From Conidiobolus incongruus B7586 (Eukaryota; Entomophthoromycota; Entomophthoromycetes; Entomophthorales; Conidiobolaceae), in the NCBI GenBank assembly GCA_000697335.1, contig JNEM01014390.1, forward strand, positions 1-17,765: DNA of 17,765 nucleotides. The letters run 5' to 3'. The stretch's first letter is position 1. Every line of letters starts with the position of its first letter. Under the pieces are notes generated by a model. The model made no database searches and was not told where the DNA came from. It saw nothing but the letters and a program-made list of their open reading frames with translations. The position numbers and the translations under genes are program-made. Below, in pieces: positions 1-9,582 of this stretch.

Positions 1-1542
1 ATTTCATTAATATAATATAATTAAATAAACTAAAATATTATATAATTTTGTTATTTAATATTTTAAGATAAATTTAAGAATAATAAGTTTTATAATATAC
101 TATATCTATTATTTTATATTTTAATGATATAATATATAAAATTAAACTTATTAAAGACTTTTCATATGAAAAAACTAAAAAAATACTATATTTAATATAT
201 TTATTAATTTATAATATTTAATTATTATTATTTTAATTATTTAAAAAAATATATTTATAAAAAAAATTCCTACAAATTAATTATATTAATTAATAAAATA
301 TAAAATTTTAGTCTTATTTAAAAAGCTATTTTTAAATATTAAAAATTTATTCAAAATATAATAATAAGCTATTAATAATAACAAAAAATATTAATTTTTT
401 ATTTTATTATAATTTTTATAATTTATATATTTATAATTATATTAATATCTAATTATTATATTGATCATTTTATTTAATATTATAAAATAATGAATATTAT
501 TTATTATATTATAAAATCATCCTTTATCTTAAATATTAAAAATCTAAGTTAATGAATTAATATGGGAATTGATTGTGATTTAAAATTAATATTTGATATT
601 TAACTTCATCTTTATATTTAATAAATTAACCAAGTAAATCTGTAAACTCTAGGTTTATAAGGTTTCATAAAATTTGAAGCAATTAGTTTGATTTATAGAA
701 ATCAGAATTCCTTTATTTCCAATTATGTAATTTAGCTGAATTATTATTTTCTAATATAAAATTATAAAATATTGAATATATCATATAATTAACAAAATAA
801 ATAGTAAAAAATGATTCAAGTAAATAGATATCAAATATATTGGTTGAAACTCTTTAAGATTGATAATAAATATGGTATTTTTTTACAATATTTTTAATTA
901 TAATTATTATATAATAAAGGTTTAGATTTTATAAACTTCACTAATTTTTATACAAAAAATAGTAGGATGAATTTTAAAATCAAAATTCGAAATCAAATTC
1001 AAATTATTCAGCAGAGCTGTTTTATATGAATTTACTAATAAATAATTAATATAAAGATAATATTATCATCTAATTCAATTTTTAATTATAAAATAGAAAT
1101 ATGATGATCGGCAATTTTAATAAAAATATATTATTAAGTAAATAGCTACCTTAAACTATCAATTACAATTACCCTGCATATTGTTTAGAATTCAGAGGTT
1201 AATATATTTAATATTTTCTTAAATAATATATTTATTAGATCATTTGTAAATCATATATTAGGTTCAATGATTGGATGATTAGAAGTGAATTGGGTTAAAT
1301 TAATTATTAGGAGTATTTGAAGTTTGGGGTAAATTTATGAAAATATTCAGGATATCATTATATAATGATTAAATGATTACAATTGATTAGATAATATTAG
1401 AAATAGAACAAACAATTCATTTGAGTCAGCTATCTATACTTAAGATGAAACTACTCTACGCAGATATAAGTAAATATCAAACTGATCTGAATCTGAATCC
1501 AATTTCTTCACCCCTAAAACCTTTACTATCAAGATTGCTTAG
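1..1542. other. AT-rich intergenic region
   Basis: This stretch is almost entirely A and T with frequent stops in all frames, and I see no gene, tRNA or obvious long repeat in it. Composition rises towards normal GC only after about 1400, where the promoter and leader of the gene starting at 1584 begin. A pyrimidine-rich patch with CCCCTAAAACC lies near 1511-1521 and may be part of that promoter, but I cannot assign a factor to it. Confidence 0.7.
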
Positions 1543-1549
1543 TATAAAA
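1543..1549 (+). promoter_or_regulatory. Possible TATA box of the gene at 1584
   Basis: TATAAAA lies 35-41 bases before the ATG at 1584, so initiation about 30 bases downstream would give a leader of only a few to about 15 nt. The last A of the motif is also the first base of an upstream ATG (1549). If this is the real TATA box, that upstream ATG is not transcribed. If transcription starts further upstream, the ATG at 1549 becomes important. In such AT-rich DNA a TATA match alone is weak evidence. Confidence 0.4.
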
Positions 1550-1596
1550 TGTTGATTAATTCTGGTTCTGACGATAACAAACCATGTATCAATTGA
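1549..1596 (+). other. Upstream ORF or alternative first exon (15 codons)
   Basis: An ATG with A at position -3 opens a 15-residue frame (MLINSGSDDNKPCIN) that overlaps the main ATG at 1584 in a different frame. It could be a regulatory upstream ORF. It could instead be a first exon: GT at 1586 and AG at 1632 bound a 47 nt segment, and removing it would join this frame in phase to the main frame (…DNKPF-AAAEF…), replacing the first 17 residues of the main product. Against splicing, the putative intron is richer in GC than the confirmed introns in this window. Confidence 0.35.
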
Positions 1597-2237
1597 GAAC
1601 ACCGTCAGTTGTTAGCGTTGAATGCCATTCAGTTGCCGCTGCTGAATTCATCCCAAATCAAAATAAGACCTTTTCTGGTTATGGTAAAAGGATGAGCTTC
1701 ACCCAAAAAGTAATTAATTTATATTGCAAATATGAAAGATACTGGAAAAAACCAAAGTACTCTACTATCAACAATGTAACGCCGACACTCTTCCCAAAGC
1801 AAATCACATCAACAACCAAATTAAACAACAGCAATACTGATGATCATCATTCGGTATTCAACGACTGTAGATCAATCTTTTCCGAACCCTCATCCGGAGA
1901 AGAGACTCACTATGCTACTACTAGAGGAAATAACAATTGGTTTAATAAGAATCAAAACCGTAACTCCCACTGGGGATGGTGGATGAGTTCTCCATCTAAC
2001 TCGCCATCATCACCAAGAAATTCTATTGATACCCAGTGCACAGATTCCACTTATTACAATAACAATGACACACCACGCGACGAGTACAACTTTACATATT
2101 GTGAATTGTGTGAAATAGGCATCCAGTGCATTCCTTTAAAACATCCGATTACTGGAGGCATCAGCTGCAATCCAAACGTCATCCAAATGGAAGAATTGGA
2201 TGATGAGTTTTTAAGTGTAATGAGAACTATCCAATAG
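1584..2237 (+). CDS. Hypothetical Asn/Ser-rich protein, 217 aa
   Basis: I do not recognise this protein. The 217-codon frame starts at an ATG in a reasonable context (ACCATG, A at -3) and is far richer in G and C than its flanks, which supports real coding. There is no signal peptide or membrane segment. Residues 34-59 are basic and aromatic. Residues 60-165 are low complexity, rich in Asn, Ser and Thr, with a tryptophan cluster at 130-133 (WGWW). The C-terminal 50 residues look more ordered: Cys173, Cys176, Cys182 and Cys195 form a C-x2-C-x5-C-x12-C pattern, then an acidic tail (MEELDDEF). The pattern could bind a metal, but no known zinc-finger family fits it closely. A regulatory or intracellular scaffold protein is a guess. 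The N-terminus is uncertain because of an alternative spliced start at 1549. The nearest plus-strand gene lies 2.4 kb downstream. Confidence 0.7.
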   Translation: MYQLRTPSVVSVECHSVAAAEFIPNQNKTFSGYGKRMSFTQKVINLYCKYERYWKKPKYSTINNVTPTLFPKQITSTTKLNNSNTDDHHSVFNDCRSIFSEPSSGEETHYATTRGNNNWFNKNQNRNSHWGWWMSSPSNSPSSPRNSIDTQCTDSTYYNNNDTPRDEYNFTYCELCEIGIQCIPLKHPITGGISCNPNVIQMEELDDEFLSVMRTIQ

Positions 2238-4543
2238 CAAACCACTATTTAATAAATCAAAACATCATTATTCCATCATACTAATTATCATATTTATTCT
2301 GTTAAATATTAATCATATTCGCATATTTAATTAATCTTGGTATTCATAACATTATTTTCTATTATTATCTAATTTAAAGTTTATAAAGATTTAAAAATTA
2401 CATAAAATTTTTATTTCTTTAATTGTTATGAATATAACAATTAATGTAGAACTTGAATATAACTATAGCATTTGCATTGGTATTTGTTATGAAAGCTAAA
2501 TTTTTTAAAGTTTATATTCAGATATAAAATTGTTGAATAAAAATTACTGGTCATGTGGCTCATCCCTCTTAATATCAACTCCTAATTCATACTTTTAGTG
2601 TCTTTTAAATACAATCACATAACCCTAAGATTTATTATTACTAATATGGGACTGGATTTCTGCATTGATATTCTTACAAATTTCAGTCGCTCACGAATTT
2701 AAAGATTTGCCAAATTTATGTGATTTTTAAATATATACTTAATACAAGTAAGCATTTTGATTTGATCATATTACAATTTTAGAAAGTATATTATAATATA
2801 ATTAATACTAAAGATATCAATTAATGCCTATTTAATTCATAGAATAATAATACAATTTTTATCCTTTAAATATATTTATTATGTTGATAAGATATTATTT
2901 GTTTTGCTAAATATCATAAGCTTAATTCAAAGTATAGTATTATAATTTTGAATTTATTTTAATAAATTTATCTATTATATTTCACTTTATCATATGTAAT
3001 TCAAAATATGATCTACAATCTGAGTTGATTGAATAAATTAGGTTTAATAATGACATATTTTCCATTTGGTTAATTAAATAAAATATTAATTACTAAAGAA
3101 AAGTCTTGTATGGCTGAAATTAAAAATTTGATAACAGTTTATTAAGTTTTATAGCATTTGATAACTATCTCGTCACACAGAAGGCTGTTATAATAATTGA
3201 AAATGGATCGTTTTATGATTAAACTTGAAATAATTATCAAAACCAAACTTCGTCTCTTGATAATTGAATTCTACTATATTTGTTAATAGCGATGTAATAA
3301 GTGCTAACTTTACTCACTTTAAAACATTACCTATGATATTCCCCATTAATACACAACTCTATTATTATTCACTTAATAAGAATATTCAAAATACTCAAAT
3401 AATTAAATCATTAAAAAATAACAAGATTGTAATCGCATCGTTCAATTGATTACAAAGTTGAATTTGAATTTATTTATCTTGAGAATTTGAGATATATTGA
3501 AACAAATATTTGACCAATAGATTTTAATTCATATGCCGAAGAAAATTAAATTTGACATGTTTATGTTTAACACCAAAAAATTTACAAAATGGAAAGATGA
3601 TAAATTTGAATTATTCTCAGATTTAGGATTATTCAAAAAATAAACCATTCCAAATATTTTTGGAAATTGAGTTTCACTATAATTAATAATATGATTAATA
3701 TAAAAGTAAATTTAAACTCTATATTGACTAATATTATCTTTTTATTTAATTACATCAATCCTCCTTGAAATAATAAAATCTATAGAAATATTTCAAATGT
3801 AATTTTTAAAGATAATTTCAAAAAACATTGAGAGAAACAAGATCAATGAATTTAATATTTAATAATTAATATTTGGTATAACTCTGAATATATTTTTATT
3901 TAATATGAAACTCAATAATTTCTAAAATAATATCAAATATATAATAATATACATTTGAAATAATATTTAGTAGCAAATATCATTATATAGTACTTGAATT
4001 TTATATTATTTAATTCCAAAATTCAAATATTTGAATCAAACTTATTCAAACCTATTGTTTTGATAGGAAAACCATTTATCATATAATGAGAGTAATATAA
4101 GGATATAAGCAAATTTGAATTTTAATCAAAGTATAATAACTATACATTATCTAATTCAATTCAAATATTGTTTAAATTGATGCTTTATCTTAATATAACA
4201 GACTTAGAGGTCATGATGAAAAAATACAGTAAAAACATCAGTATTAATATCAATATTGAATATATTATTGATGATTTAATATGGGTATAAATAACTTATT
4301 ATATTCCAAATTTATATTTAGCTCAAATTAAAAGTGAATAAGATTTTTTATTTATCCAACCTGATAATGGTGGTAATCAATGTGAAACATAAGATGATTT
4401 CAGCAATCAATCCATTCAAGTCTCATCCAAAATTAGATCCATCTTGAATTTAATTGGCTGATTAATATTAACAAGGTGAGAGTATTTTGCAAATAGGAGA
4501 ATCCAACCCAAAGGTCCATCAGAATATGCGCGATTATTGCAAC
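2238..4543. other. AT-rich intergenic region with possible coding remnants
   Basis: Mostly A/T spacer with no intact gene visible. A few short patches have coding-like composition: about 2560-2710, including AACCCTAA near 2623-2630; about 3270-3450; and a 36-codon ATG frame at 3533-3643 rich in Lys and Phe. None is long enough or familiar enough to call. The last 200 bases before 4544 become GC-richer and probably belong to the promoter of the gene at 4615. Confidence 0.6.
3533..3643 (+). other. Short coding-like open frame, possible relic
   Basis: This 36-residue frame begins MPKKIKFDMF and contains KKFTKWKDDKF followed by FSDLGLF. A basic-aromatic stretch with a central Trp-Lys pair and a following L-G-L is loosely like the N-terminal part of Gag proteins of LTR retrotransposons, but the match is by eye only and too short to establish a family. 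There are no recognisable repeats around it. It may equally be a chance open frame. Treated here as at most a small fossil. Confidence 0.15.
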
Positions 4544-4551
4544 TATAAATA
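4544..4551 (+). promoter_or_regulatory. TATA box of the secreted-protein gene
   Basis: TATAAATA sits in a locally GC-richer segment 71 bases before the ATG at 4615. Initiation 25-35 bases downstream would give a leader of about 35-45 nt, a sensible length. GMPP has a TATA-like element at nearly the same distance from its ATG (about 66-73 bases), which supports both calls. Confidence 0.6.
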
Positions 4552-4614
4552 GATCAACCATTCCAAGCATCTGAGTAAGCCAAATTGTGGATATTTGATC
4601 TCTCTTTTTTCGTC

Positions 4615-5268
4615 ATGAAATTGAATCTCATTAACTTATTCACTGCCTTTTCATCAATATCCTTTGTCTTCGCCCAGAGTGATTATGACTCTTATGAGAA
4701 CAAATGTGCTGTCACTCAAAACAAATTCACCGACCACATTAATGGCCCTAACTGTCTCTGTGAGAATCGCCAAGTGGTCACTATTTTGAATGATTATTTC
4801 AACAAATTCTTCCCCAACTGCTACAACAGTTCCTCCCTTTACTTCAGTAACATTGACGACATATGTAACGATAATTGCTTTTTACCTACTATTGCTGCCT
4901 CTAAGTATATCCAAGAGTGGTGTCCTCAATCCAAGAATGATCAAAGCCGCCCCTCTTCTTCCAAAATTCCAGCCAAAAATCTCGTTTATAGATCATGGGC
5001 CAATTTGGACACTGCCAAACTTGCTTGCAGAAAGACTGAAGATAAAGTAACTTGCTCGGAAAAACTTTTTAGAGCCCAAGGCCACTACCAAGCTTACTCT
5101 GTCGGGGTTGACGTTACAGAATTCAAGAATGAGATCTGCGATCCATGCAATATCGACTATGTCAAGCAACTCGATGATCCCACCTTAGTTCCCACCATCT
5201 ATATTCACCAGTTACTTGATGCCAAGGGTCTTTTCGATTTTATCAAGAAACAATGCGAGATTTATTAA
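4615..5268 (+). CDS. Secreted cysteine-rich protein, 217 aa
   Basis: The first ATG of this frame is at 4615; ten further codons are open upstream, but they contain no ATG, so 4615 is the start. Residues 1-20 form a clear signal peptide: Lys2, a hydrophobic core of Leu, Ile and Phe, and likely cleavage at FVFA-QSD. The mature part of about 197 residues has 12 cysteines (31, 47, 49, 69, 84, 88, 103, 138, 147, 175, 178, 214), an even number compatible with six disulfides, and one N-glycosylation sequon at Asn71 (NSS). There is no transmembrane segment, GPI signal or catalytic motif I know. It is probably an extracellular or wall-associated protein; effector, adhesin or enzyme cannot be told apart. 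Codon use is C-rich compared with its AT-rich surroundings, like the housekeeping genes here. The frame is uninterrupted and looks intact, with no intron needed. Confidence 0.85.
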   Translation: MKLNLINLFTAFSSISFVFAQSDYDSYENKCAVTQNKFTDHINGPNCLCENRQVVTILNDYFNKFFPNCYNSSSLYFSNIDDICNDNCFLPTIAASKYIQEWCPQSKNDQSRPSSSKIPAKNLVYRSWANLDTAKLACRKTEDKVTCSEKLFRAQGHYQAYSVGVDVTEFKNEICDPCNIDYVKQLDDPTLVPTIYIHQLLDAKGLFDFIKKQCEIY

Positions 5269-6399
5269 TTATTATTTAAATATACTACCAATATCATCAA
5301 TGTATACATTAACCATCATATTTTTTTCAAAATTATATTTTCCCCCTTCACTATTCATATTTAACAAATTTCGACAAAGAAAAGACCTTAATGAAAAGGG
5401 CGTGATAAATTTGTGTCAAAGATAATTAATCTATCTAGCGCCAATCTAGTTTCTATTTATGATAAATTTTGATTTAAAAGTGGAATTATTATATACTCAA
5501 TATAGGTATTTTCATATAATACAAACTTTATAAGTAATACAGAATCATTTTTTTATTCATAAATAACTCTTGGATTTTTAAAATTATTAATCATCATTCA
5601 TATGTTTACCTGGTTTGAAAAATAGTCTGAATTTAATTGATGTTCTTGAATTGTTAATTAAACACTAAATACATTCAAAAGTTTATTCTCATATTATAAA
5701 AGGAAATTATCCCTATCAAAAGCTCTATCATACCAAAATAAGTTATAATAATATGTTTTGTATAATGTTTGATCAAAATCATAGAGAATTGAATTTAAAA
5801 ATCTATATCATATTATATTTTCCTGAGAACTATACGATATATTTAAGGTTAGAACTATTATTAAGTTGTATATAAATTATAATATAATTAAAGACTTATT
5901 TTAAATTAGAGAAATTTTTGACAGAATAAAAAAATATATCAAAATGTACAATAATTAATATAGTTCAATTGGATTTATCTAGTCACTATATAATAATTTT
6001 TATCTAATATTTTCTAATTAATTCTCTTAGAATTTATAATTTTAAGCACCAAGTACTCTAAATTCAAAACATTTTTCAACATGAATTAACAAGGTATTAG
6101 GAAAAAATAAATATATATTAAATAATATTAATTGTTTAATCAATCAAATGCAATATATTTTATCAATAAATACTACCTCTAGTAAAAAAAGCTTCTCCAA
6201 TTTTGAATTGATAATATATTATTTATTAATTTTTAATAAATTCTCCTAATGATGAAAATTTGAAGGATTAATCAACTATGCAACATAATAATCTATATTC
6301 TTAGACCTGATAAACTTTGATTGATTTATATATAATTTTTTATATATTAATAATATATTCAACATATTATTAACTTTATAGTCTTATAAAAAATATCAA

Positions 6400-6450
<51 letters not shown>

Positions 6451-8514
6451 TTAAAAAGTTTAGTTGAGTAGTTAATGAAGGTATTCACTGTTATTGAAAA
6501 AATTTCAAATTTTTATTAATATCATTACCTTAAAAGGTAAAGTTTCAGAATAAATATATATTTCATCTTATTAGTAATCTTTACGTCAAATAATATAGTA
6601 TATTGATAATTCCTATGCTATAATGTGAAGAAAAAAAATGAAGTTTAATATTTTATTCATAATAATTCTTTATAGTTCTCAAATGATATTGGATATATAA
6701 TGAGATTCAATGTTAAATATAATTAAATGACATATTTTCAAAGTACTTAGTTAATTATGTCTGAATAAAACTATCAATTACAAAATCAAATTCTGATTCA
6801 ATTGTATAATATACGCAGTATATTTAAATAATATCATCGTACATTGAAATAAATATAAATGAAATGATATTGTGAATATAATTTTCATGTAAGTAAATGT
6901 TAGAATATCAAATATAGTGAAAGAAATAAAATGAAATAACCTATAATTCTGTCATATAAAAAAATTGATTATAAATTTATTGTATAAAATTATCAACTAT
7001 AGTTAGTATACTTAGTGAACATTGTTTTATAACCCAATATTATTAAGAGAATTTGACTCTAATCAATAGAAAAGTCAATAATGATATAATGATTTCAACA
7101 AGAAAGTTATTTATAGATTAGTTATATTTCATTTTTTATAATTATCAGAATGTAATGATCTAATTGAAAAAAAAATCATTGAATAAATATATTAGGTAGA
7201 AACTGACCAATAATCCAGTTGTTTTAAATGATTTTTTACCAATTAGCTATTCTCAATTTAATAATGATAATCATAGCAAATAGAATTAGCCGAAATTGAA
7301 CTAAATAAAAAATAATCAATATTGATGAAATCATGTCTATAATAATATTTTCAATATCAATTATTTATTTTAACATTTATTAACAGCTATATAGTACAAA
7401 TCCATTATTACAAATAATTGTATTTTTAGATTGATATTATATAAATAATAATCAATTTATCAATTTTACTTGGTTTGAGAAATTAAAATAAAAACTTAAT
7501 TTTATGAATAAAAATACAAGAATAGACCAATTATAAGCATTGGTTATAAAAATATATGGAACTAAATTTAATCAATCATTATATATTAATATTCAAGGAT
7601 TTTATATGACTTAAATTACCAGGATCAAGAAATAAAATTTATTGTACATATTCATTAATGATGAATGATTCAAATTTAATTGAATTAATATTAAATTGTC
7701 ATTTCATTACTATAAAAATTATATACTGTTTATAGAGTTTTATCTTATATTATTGACTCTAGTAACTTCTTGAGATCATATATTTTCCTCTAAATGGATA
7801 TAATTGAAATTAATTTTCCAAATATTTTTTGAGTTTTTAATATCATTTAATTAAATGTTTGATTATTGAGGTATTTATAAATTAAGATATTTGAATTAAT
7901 TGTTATAATATTTAATAAATATTCTTCTTGAAATTTTATTTTTATATTAAGTGTTTTTGTAAGCTATGATCACAAGATCATATATAATAATCATTCAAAA
8001 TGAAATTTAAGAAATATATTAAATTTACAGCGTAATTAGTGTAATTTGTAAATTAGTTAAATTGTTAATATTTGAATATTATTATATTTCATTATATATA
8101 TAATATATATATCTAATTTCAAGACTAATTTTACTATTCTCTTTACATTATTTTAAAGTAGACTGTGGATTAGATTTGAGTCCAAAATAGTGTGAATATT
8201 CAATTATAACAATAGTTATAATAAAAACCACTGAGGACTCTTAATATAAATTATGATAATAGAAATTTACCAATTTTCACAAATCATTTTATGAAATATC
8301 AAATATATTTGAGTTATATTTAAATTTGTATTTCCAATTAATCGATTATTTAAACTTGTAGTTTACTAAATTTAATAGAAATAAACTTATTATAAAATAA
8401 ATAATAGTATATTTTATATGTTTTTGTTTTTTTCATCTAAATATTCTTTTAATTGTTAATAATCAAATTACTCAAGTTTCTCTGAAAGTTAATTTTCATA
8501 TTAATAAATCTATT
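5269..8514. other. Long AT-rich gene desert
   Basis: About 3.2 kb with no open frame of coding quality on either strand and no recognisable RNA gene. It carries an (AT)21 microsatellite at 6406-6447 and many shorter A/T palindromes expected from the composition. The first 100-150 bases hold the 3' untranslated region of the secreted-protein gene. Confidence 0.7.
6406..6447. repeat. (AT)21 microsatellite
   Basis: An uninterrupted run of 21 AT dinucleotides, the longest simple repeat in the window. It lies mid-spacer with no gene within 1 kb. Such a tract is self-complementary and prone to slippage, so its length is likely polymorphic and may be imprecise in the assembly. Confidence 0.95.
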
Positions 8515-9345
8515 TTATAACTTAGTATTCATCAAACTAAGTTGTAAATGTAAGAAGATTGGTAATGTAACCATTGCCAGCTCCACAATTTCATCTTGAT
8601 GGTCAGAGATATAGGAAATTAAGTGTTCCACAGCTCTAGAGGCCAGGAGTACCGGTTGAGTCGCGATGGTTAGATGATTGGGTTCATTTTATATAATCAA
8701 TTATAAATTAGGCAAATTAGAATAAATGAGGGCCTGATATAAATTATACACTAATGAATAAAGAAAATGCTGTAGCAAAATTGAGATTTATTAACTTGAA
8801 AAGTATATTGAATATAATCAATTGTAATGGGGTAAAGGATAGTTTTAGTAATATGCTGAGATGGAAGTGTTATTCTTGGAAGTGCTGGAGATAGAAAAGA
8901 GAATAATCTCTAGTAAAAGTGTAATTCTGATTAGTTAAACCAAAGATCGAGCTTCTTTGATAGAATTCAGTAGTGTATTTAGAAGTTCTTGTAATGATTC
9001 TCAAGGCTAGTTCCTTATTCTTGTTTATCTGAACGAGCAGGATGCGACAATAGTAAAAATCCAATATTCTAATTTTTATTACTGCCAAATCAAATAATAG
9101 AAATTATTAATAAATAATCTTTGAACGAATAATAACAATAATAATATTTAAAGTTGAAAAAATATAAGGGGATAGTAATTATTAAAGTGAATATTATAAT
9201 GTAAAAGGAGTTATTAAGGTATATTAAGAGACAAAAGTATTTGAAAATAATGTATTAATATTGAATGGATTGCCCAAATAATAAACTTATAAATATTGAA
9301 TATTTCAAATATTATTGTAGCCGGATAGTTTTGAGTATGTAAGAA
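8515..9345. pseudogene. Degenerate coding-like patch, strand and family unknown
   Basis: This patch is much richer in G and C than the spacer on either side, most clearly at 8560-8680 and 8860-9065, and keeps several open stretches, but no intact gene. On the minus strand 8518-8688 is open for 57 codons and reads like a helical, Leu-rich segment (…LASRAVEHLISYISDHQ…). On the plus strand the same region and 8840-9090 give protein-like but interrupted segments (…PAPQFHLDGQRYRKLSVPQL…, …TKDRASLIEFSSVF…). I cannot decide the strand and do not recognise the family. A decayed host gene or an old element fossil are both possible. No terminal repeats are evident. The rise in GC suggests that it was coding in the fairly recent past. 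Confidence 0.4.
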
Positions 9346-9582
9346 GATTTAAAATGGAATTGAATATGTATTAAGTACTATCATATATAATAATTATTAT
9401 TAGTATTAATATGAATAGTGTGAAAATAAGTATAGGATATCAAAAAAAAAGAAAAAAAGATATTAAAAGAAGAGAAAAAATATATAAATTTAAAATAGTC
9501 TTTAAGACATTAATAATGAAATAAATAAAAGTTAATATAATAGTAAAATATAAAATGAGATAACGAGGTTAGTTTAATTGGT
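9346..9582. other. Spacer and 3' region of the P0 gene
   Basis: A/T-rich spacer holding the 3' untranslated region of RPP0, which is read leftwards. A purine-rich tract on the plus strand at about 9442-9480 is a pyrimidine-rich, mostly T tract in the sense of RPP0, starting about 100 bases after its stop codon. It could contribute to 3'-end formation, but I see no definite signal. Confidence 0.4.

Noticed and set aside
3264-3449. 61-codon plus-strand open stretch
   Set aside because: It begins at TTG; the first ATG leaves only about 38 codons of Asn/Ile/Lys-rich sequence, as expected by chance in AT-rich DNA.
4585-4614. Upstream extension of the secreted protein from a TTG codon
   Set aside because: Eukaryotic initiation at TTG is unlikely, and the ATG at 4615 starts exactly at a normal signal peptide.
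6249-6310. Second C/D-like pattern, ATGATGA followed 51 nt later by CTGA
   Set aside because: The bases before the CTGA do not match any rRNA segment I know, the spacing is short, and such short boxes are common by chance in AT-rich DNA.
8641-8680. Possible tRNA B-box-like GGTTGAGTC in a GC-rich patch
   Set aside because: No matching A box, acceptor stem or cloverleaf can be drawn around it.
8870-9088. 72-codon minus-strand open stretch as an intact gene
   Set aside because: It has no ATG and no family resemblance. The plus strand of the same DNA reads at least as protein-like, so it was folded into the unassigned degenerate patch.
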